A stretch of 64,000 nucleotides of DNA from Hydractinia symbiolongicarpus (taxonomy: Eukaryota > Cnidaria > Hydrozoa > Anthoathecata > Hydractiniidae). The notes under the pieces were generated by a model. That model had not been told where the DNA came from, did no database searches, and worked only from the letters and a program-made list of their open reading frames with translations. Positions 57,850-64,000 of the stretch are shown piece after piece; the stretch's first letter is position 1; each line of letters starts with the position of its first letter. The position numbers were made by a program, and so were the translations under genes. Location: positions 20,891,650 through 20,955,649 of the forward strand of contig NC_079887.1 of the NCBI RefSeq assembly GCF_029227915.1, read 5' to 3'.

Positions 57850-60175
57850 ATGGTTTTATCAAAACTTAAGCCAAGCAGGCACAAGTATTTCTATTTTTTA
57901 ATCCTCTTGTTAGGGGATATCTGCCTCAACCCAGGTCCTGTAAAGTATCCCTGTTCTTCATGCTTAAAACCTGTGGCAAAAACACACGAAGCACTTTCTT
58001 GTGATGAGTGTGGATTATGGGGTCATAAAAAATGTGAGCGTATTTCTGATAAAAAATATCAACAATTTGCCCTTTGCTAATGAGGAGTCATTTGGTGAAG
58101 AAATTCCGCACAACATCAATATTACTATTGATGAAAACTTTGATTTTGAGGCAATCAGAAATAGGAAGGGCTTAAATGTTAAACTTCTACTACATCAAAC
58201 AAAACTTGATGTATTCTCCATCTGTGAAATCAAAATTGATGACACCATCAATGACAATGACGTTAAAATTGATGGCTATGTTTTTTATAGGAATGATCGG
58301 AATAGATGAGGTGGGGGTGTTCTGATTTTTGTCAATGAAAACTTGGATAGCCACCTTTTGAAACACCTGTACTTCGAAAATACTGAATCACTATAGGTGA
58401 AAGTGTGCCTGAAAAAAACTAAACCTATTTACATGTGTGGGGTTTACAGGCTACCTGAAGGTAGTGATTTGCAGAGTACCGAAAACCTGTGTACTTATTT
58501 TAAACAGTGTTTTAATAAACTCCTAAAAGAAAAAGAAGTTTTTATCTTAGGAGATTTTAACTGTAACATGCTTCCAAAATATGCTCTTTCCTCCAAAATA
58601 AAGGAATTATGCTCCACTCTTTTCCTAAAACAACATATTACGGAGCCAACTCGTGTTACTGAAAATAGTAGCACTCTTATAGACTTTATACTTTCTAACA
58701 GTTCTTGTATTTCTAAAACTGTTGTCATGGATTTAGGCATCAGTGATCACAATTTAGTTTATGTAATCAGAAAATACAAAAGGCCAAAATTTGAACCTGA
58801 CACTATCAAGGTTCGTAGCTACAAGAACTTCAATGAAGAGGCTTTTCTGAAGGACCTCAGGAATTTAGACTGGTCATATTTTAATAATTATGATGACCTT
58901 GATGAATTATATGTGAGAAACTGAATAAAAATGTTAAAACAGTGGCTGACAAACATGCCCCTTTCAAAACACATAGATTTTCTGGCCGTGTTGAGGCATG
59001 GGTCACTGATGAATTAATAATAGCCATCAAAGAAAGAGACATCTTAAAACGGAAAGCATCAAAAACAAAATCCATCATAGGCCAGAAAGCTTTCAAACAA
59101 AAAAGAAACATGGTAATAGGTCTTAAAAATTGCCTCAAAAATGAGTACTATAATGACGTTTTGCAGGACTTTCAAAAACAGCCAAAACAACTTTGGAAAA
59201 CCCAAAAAAAACTGGTTCCTGATAAGTCAGGCAATACTACCTCCATAAAACGAGTAGTCCAAAACGATGGTACAGAAACTTCTCACCCAAAAGAAATTTC
59301 CAACACATTCAATTCATTTTAGTCAGTGTTAGTGTCAAACTAGCCTCTAAATTTTCTTCTGACACTACTAATGTTAATCCATCTGTTAGCGGACATGAAT
59401 TTTGGTGCGCTCGTATTGAGACCAAAAGTGTCGAAAAAATAATTAGTTCACTAAAATTTAATAAAGCTACAGGCTTGGACAGAGTTTGTTCACGACTGTT
59501 AAAAGCAGGTTCGTCAGTAAGTATTTATTTATGAAGTCTTTTCAAAAAATCTTTATTTACTGGTTATGTACCTAAATGTTGGAAGACTAAAAGGGTCTCG
59601 CCTATTTTTAAAAGTGGGAATAAAACAGATCCTACTAATTATCAGCCTATTTCCATTTTGCCAATTCTTATGAAAATTTTTGAAAAGTTAGTGCATGACC
59701 AAATGTCTCATTTTATTTCTGAGCACAACTTCCTGAGTGACAGACAGTGCGATTTTATTCTTACTGAGCTCGACCAACATAACTTTGTTTGTGTTGTGCT
59801 CATTAACCTTAAAAAAGGTTTTGACACTGTTGATCATAAAATTTTTTTAAAGAGACTATGGTGTTTTGGCATCAGAGATGCTGCCTTTGACTGGTTCGAG
59901 TCCTACTTAACAGGCCGAATGCAGCTGACTCTTGTAAACAACACATGATCAGATCTGCTTCATGAAGACGTTTTTGGGGTGCCGCAGGGATCTGTGTTAG
60001 GACCCCTGCTCTTTCTTTTGTATATTGATGACTTAAAATATGTCATCAATTCAAACTACCACATTCTATATGCAGATGATACAATAATTACTTCGTCCCA
60101 TAGAAACTTGGATACCCTTGTCTCCTAGCTCAAGCTAGAACTTTCGCAAGTCGACCTCTGGCTGAATAATAAGTA
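57850..60175 (+). mobile_element. CR1/L2-like non-LTR retrotransposon, decayed copy 2
   Basis: In order: N-terminal 2A-like LLLGDICLNPGPV (about 57905-57945) and a PHD-like finger (CSSCLKPVAKTHEALSCDECG, truncated at 58080). Then an endonuclease (LDVFSICEIKID; GVYRLPEGSDL; ILGDFNCNM; SSTLIDFILSNS; GISDHNLVYVIRKYK, about 58190-58790). Then a linker (LWKTQKKLVPDKSG) and reverse transcriptase ([78 protein letters not shown] with the catalytic aspartates, about 59460-60085). It stops near 60175 without the C-terminal domain, so it is 3'-truncated. Several frameshifts and stops make it inactive. Same family as the copy at 29640. Confidence 0.87.
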
Positions 60176-61912
60176 ACCTGAAGCAAGCAAGGGTAGCTAG
60201 CTTGTGAATAATAAGTATATTGAGTCTTTTATTACGTGTACAGATGACAGCTACTGCATACTTACAGGATACACCAAAACAGCTAGGTGACATACAGATT
60301 AGGTGACAAATAAGATTAATTAGGCTAACCAAAGCAAAAAACTAATGTTAAAATATATTCGTGAAAGAAATAATGATTGATACCCTATAGCGCTAGCTAG
60401 CTAAAGACTTAAGAAACATGTTATTGGTGTAATGGCTTCACATATATAAAATAAACTCTGAGCAGGCAAATTCATTTATAATGTAGAAAGGCCAAAACTT
60501 TTGTGAAATATGTCAAAAAATTGGTTGGGGGAGAGTCCTCGATTGACTGATTACAAGCTCCAAAGCGCCACTCACTCGATCAGGGAAAAGTGCCGTACTG
60601 ACATTTGATCAAATAATGCAATGGGAAGAGTGTACATTAATAACATAAATAGAAAAATACTAATTTTTTAGTTTGGTCTGTCCCATTTGATGACACAGTT
60701 TTTAAATGTGTACTTTGTCAATTGTTAGGCCTGTACCAACTTAAGACCATTTACATATACATTTGTCCAGGGTTGCACCATCAAATCAAGCTGGTCTTCA
60801 ATAGATGCCTATCCCAACTGGAAATGCACCTTTTGACAGGTCGTCCCATCTCAAGCCAGTCCAAAATCTAAATATTGGACGGTGTCCATAGTTGGGTAAG
60901 AACTAACTACTACTAGCTAGCTAGCTAGCTAAGCTATAACAAACAACACAATAACTTGCTAGATCACTAGCTAGCTATACTGACTTTATCAGTCAATAAG
61001 AAATCAACATATTCATGTCCCCATTCCCATACCAATTGTCCGACATCTAAGTTGTTTTTGCCTTTATAAACAGAGATTTTCCAAGAACGGACCAGAACGG
61101 AGCACAATAAAATAGATGTTTCCAAGCATCATAAATCACCTGTTTACTATTTAAATTTTACTTCCGAGCTAGATTATTTCAATGGCTTTTCATCCATTTA
61201 ATGTTGTATTAAGTGAAAGCTAATATTTTTTTCTAGCAAGTGTGGCCACATTTATTTGTTCTATTTCCGTACTTTACGTTAACCGGGAACCTTCTTTAAT
61301 TTTTGCTTAAAATTATGTGGAATTTTTTTTGCCACACTTTATGCTTAAATAAATAAAATTTGAAATTTTAATTTGAAAAATGTTCAAATGCTTTTATTTT
61401 AATAATAAAGTCATAATTAACGACCGTTTATCTGGTATCCCAATTCTCGGCAAAACGTAATATTCATACGTACTATTTGCACACCTCCCAGATTTGTAAA
61501 TTACAGGCCAGATTGTTAAGCAATGATCGGTAATATTATAGCAGTAAAACTAAGCACAAATCCGGTCCGTTAATTTGGCATTACACCCAACAGAGCTGCT
61601 CAATGTTGATTTTTTTATTTTATCGGAAAGCGAATGCTGCACCGTTGACAAAGCGCGTGTAAAAAGAAAACACTTTTCTCTGTTCTGCCAAAGGGTAGCT
61701 AGAGTTATACTTAAAGTTCTTACTAAGAAAAGAAAATAGAGAAATTTCGCACAATAATTTATGTATGTACTGATTCGTTTAGTTGTATCAGGAGAAAAAC
61801 TATACTCGTTTAAAACGAAGAAAAAATACTCCTCTTTAACAAACCGACAACCGCTGCGTAGCTAGCTACAGATAGGTAAAATTTGGGTAAAAAAAGACGT
61901 TAGTGAAAAGAT
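60176..61912. other. Spacer upstream of the right-edge gene
   Basis: AT-rich with GCTA-type microsatellite patches (CTAGCTAGCTAGCTAGCTAAGC at about 60916-60937; others at 60176-60205 and 61858-61868). No coding region was recognised. Confidence 0.5.
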
Positions 61913-63704
61913 ATGGGATCTATTGATGAAGAAGCAGTGCTTAAACAAAAGGTAAGTTGTTTTAAACAACACAGTGCGCACAGTGTTTTTAACCAGCTGG
62001 CTAGCTAGTTAAATGGGCTAGCTAGCTAGTAAAATTTAAATATCAGTGCAAAATTTTGTTATAAGTACAAGCATATGGATTGTTTTGTAAACACAGATAG
62101 CTATATATTTACTATCAAAATAGCTAAACATTTTTAAGCTGCTATAGCACCCAACACCATATGATAACCTATAAATTTTGTCTGGTACTTTGTAAATCTG
62201 AGTTGTTAAATGTAATGACATCTGATTCCATTACAGTCCCATCATATAGTCAAATTTCTAGCCAGAGGGAATATAACAAACAATGGTGACTTGTTGTGAG
62301 CGTTCAGTAACTTGTGTACAACTATGTAGCTTGATGACACGAGTTTGGATTTTGCATTGACATCAATACACATGCAAAGGGGGCCGAAAATTTGGTTAAC
62401 CAACAGTCTGCCACATTTAGTTAAAGAAAAAATTGTACTGAATTTTTGAAATAAGAAGAAAATAGATAAGGAAAATCTACACCACTGCGTCCAAATCTTG
62501 TATTTCACCCAAAAAAATTGTGAATTAGAAACAACCATTGTTGTCCTGCCTTCCTGGTATTAGCCTTTGTTTTTGTTCACCCACCTTTAAAAATATGTAG
62601 AAATTATTGGTTTAAAATTTCCAAATCACTTTGACTGATTTGGAAATTTTACGACAAAACTTGTATTTAAATTAGGCAATGGTTTGAAAAATATTTAGAA
62701 TTTTGATGCTAAAATTGTGTCTTGGATGAATTGCATATAGCTATTCAATTAAAATGGGTACTTTAAATCCAGAGTTTACTCATGTTTGAATTTTTAAACT
62801 CCAAATAGCTATGTTGTAATGTGATCTTGTGAGTTTTCTCAATTTTGGTGCTTCCCGTCTTATAAGCAGTGTATATCTCATCAAATTAATTATTATATAT
62901 TTACTCACATATAAAAATTTAAAGGCCAGCACATAAAGTACTTTTATAGATTTCCTTACTCTTTCATTTGTATATAATATTTTTAATATATTATATAATA
63001 ATATATTTTCACTATTGTTATACTTATGCATATAAATAAAATATGATTGGAATACTAAATTTATGAATTTTATGAATTTAGTAAATTGATCATGTTTATT
63101 TTATATTATTTCAAAATTATCAGTAAACCCCATTATTGGTATTTTAAGAATTTTGATAAATATAATAGTTCTTTTGTTTCTTAAAAAGTTGAAAATGATG
63201 AGCAGTAATTAGACGTCAACAAAGATATTACACAAGGAGTTTGCAATTAAAACTAAGTGTTTGATAAATAACTTTGTGTACCAAAAAACAAACAAAAAAC
63301 TAAAGCACTAAAATAAAAGTTTCGTGGAAATAATATATATAATTTTTTTTTCTGTAATTTCTGATTTATCTGAAAAATATTTGTCTTTTATGCACTATAA
63401 ATCTTTCACAGTTTAATTCTTTACTTTTTAATCTTTGTTTTGCATTAGACATCAGCTTTATTTTGTTCTCCCTTGTTAAGTTGTCAGTTTTGAAGCAGAA
63501 TAAGTTTTAAACAGTTGAATAGCTAAGAGAATTGTTTTCATTTTTACCATATGGAGGTGTTGATACTGTTAGTTCAACATAACTCATATAAGACATATAA
63601 GACATTCTTGAAGCGGATAAAACTCTTATATTTGGGTATCATATACCTAGTCAAATATGGATTCTGAAGCCAAAAAAAGGTTATTGTATGATAAACTAGG
63701 ACAG
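61913..63704 (+). CDS. Start of an unrecognised gene (first two exons)
   Basis: Exon 1, 61913-61951, reads MGSIDEEAVLKQK and ends at a strong donor (AAG/GTAAGT). A compatible phase-0 exon at 63651-63704, bounded by CCTAG and CAG/GTAGAA, reads SNMDSEAKKRLLYDKLGQ. Joined they give a charged, helical 31-residue N-terminus. The rest runs off the right edge. The exon 2 acceptor has a poor pyrimidine tract, so it is less certain than exon 1. I do not recognise the protein. The remaining intron sequence (61952-63650) is AT-rich without other signals. Confidence 0.4.
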
Positions 63705-64000
63705 GTAGAATTTTTTTTATATAAATACTCTAATTAGATTTTAGACCTTCTATTTTTATACGTACACAAAATAATTATCTTCTGTGATAAGTTTATCAAG
63801 TTTTATCTTATTGTCAGAGTATATTAGTTGAAAATATTGTCTGGTCAATACATGTGCCAAAAAACGCCCATGTATAAATTTTTTTGTTTTTTACGTCAGT
63901 AGTAATATTTTCAAAAATGTAAAGACAAAATAAACATTACTTAAATTTTTTAATATTTGTGTTTATATTTCACTTTTTGAATTTCTAAAGAAGCCATTAC

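Noticed and set aside
60916-60937. Direct repeats of CTAG/GCTA considered as a CRISPR-like or regulatory array.
   Set aside because: Simple tetranucleotide microsatellite, seen at several other places in the window.

Overview
The window is intron-rich, AT-rich animal DNA. Protein-coding genes are split into many short exons with canonical GT-AG introns, and degenerate DNA transposons, non-LTR retrotransposons and SINE-like repeats fill the introns and spacers. The genes look like those of an early-branching invertebrate. A cnidarian, possibly a hydrozoan, is my best guess, but this is inference and no species can be named from the sequence alone.

Layout. (1) 124-27357, minus strand: about 80% of GCN1, the ribosome-bound activator of the eIF2alpha kinase GCN2, in 45 coding exons. 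The 3' end, with the GCN2-binding domain, lies off the left edge. Its introns carry a TTAA-flanked Kolobok-like element with a THAP ORF, a dead piggyBac transposase, two tRNA-derived SINEs, a MITE-like inverted repeat and several tandem arrays. (2) 27383-29600: spacer with a probable GCN1 leader/promoter and a 53-bp tandem repeat. (3) 29640-32335, plus: a decayed CR1/L2-like non-LTR retrotransposon. (4) 34345-34821, plus: a one-exon coiled-coil protein matching VMAC. (5) 36173-37365: a striking periodic array of a 14-bp motif built on CGTACGTCCGACAG. (6) 41070-41776, plus: a secreted dermatopontin-family protein behind a TATA box. (7) 43194-50208, minus: the DEAD-box helicase DDX52/Rok1 in 17 exons, one intron apparently using a GC donor. 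(8) 52444-55681, minus: a membrane-anchored CPD/CPE-type metallocarboxypeptidase in 4 exons, with a 991-bp hAT-like element in one intron. (9) 57850-60175, plus: a second, related non-LTR copy. (10) 61913-63704, plus: the first two exons of an unrecognised gene that leaves the window.

The genes are ordinary housekeeping or cell-surface genes (translation stress control, rRNA processing, secretory peptide trimming, extracellular matrix) and do not form a functional cluster. Exon coordinates were derived by hand from reading frame, splice dinucleotides and recalled family homology. For GCN1, DDX52, dermatopontin and the carboxypeptidase the joined exons keep one open frame with a total length divisible by three (6177, 1734, 510 and 1482 nt), which supports the models.
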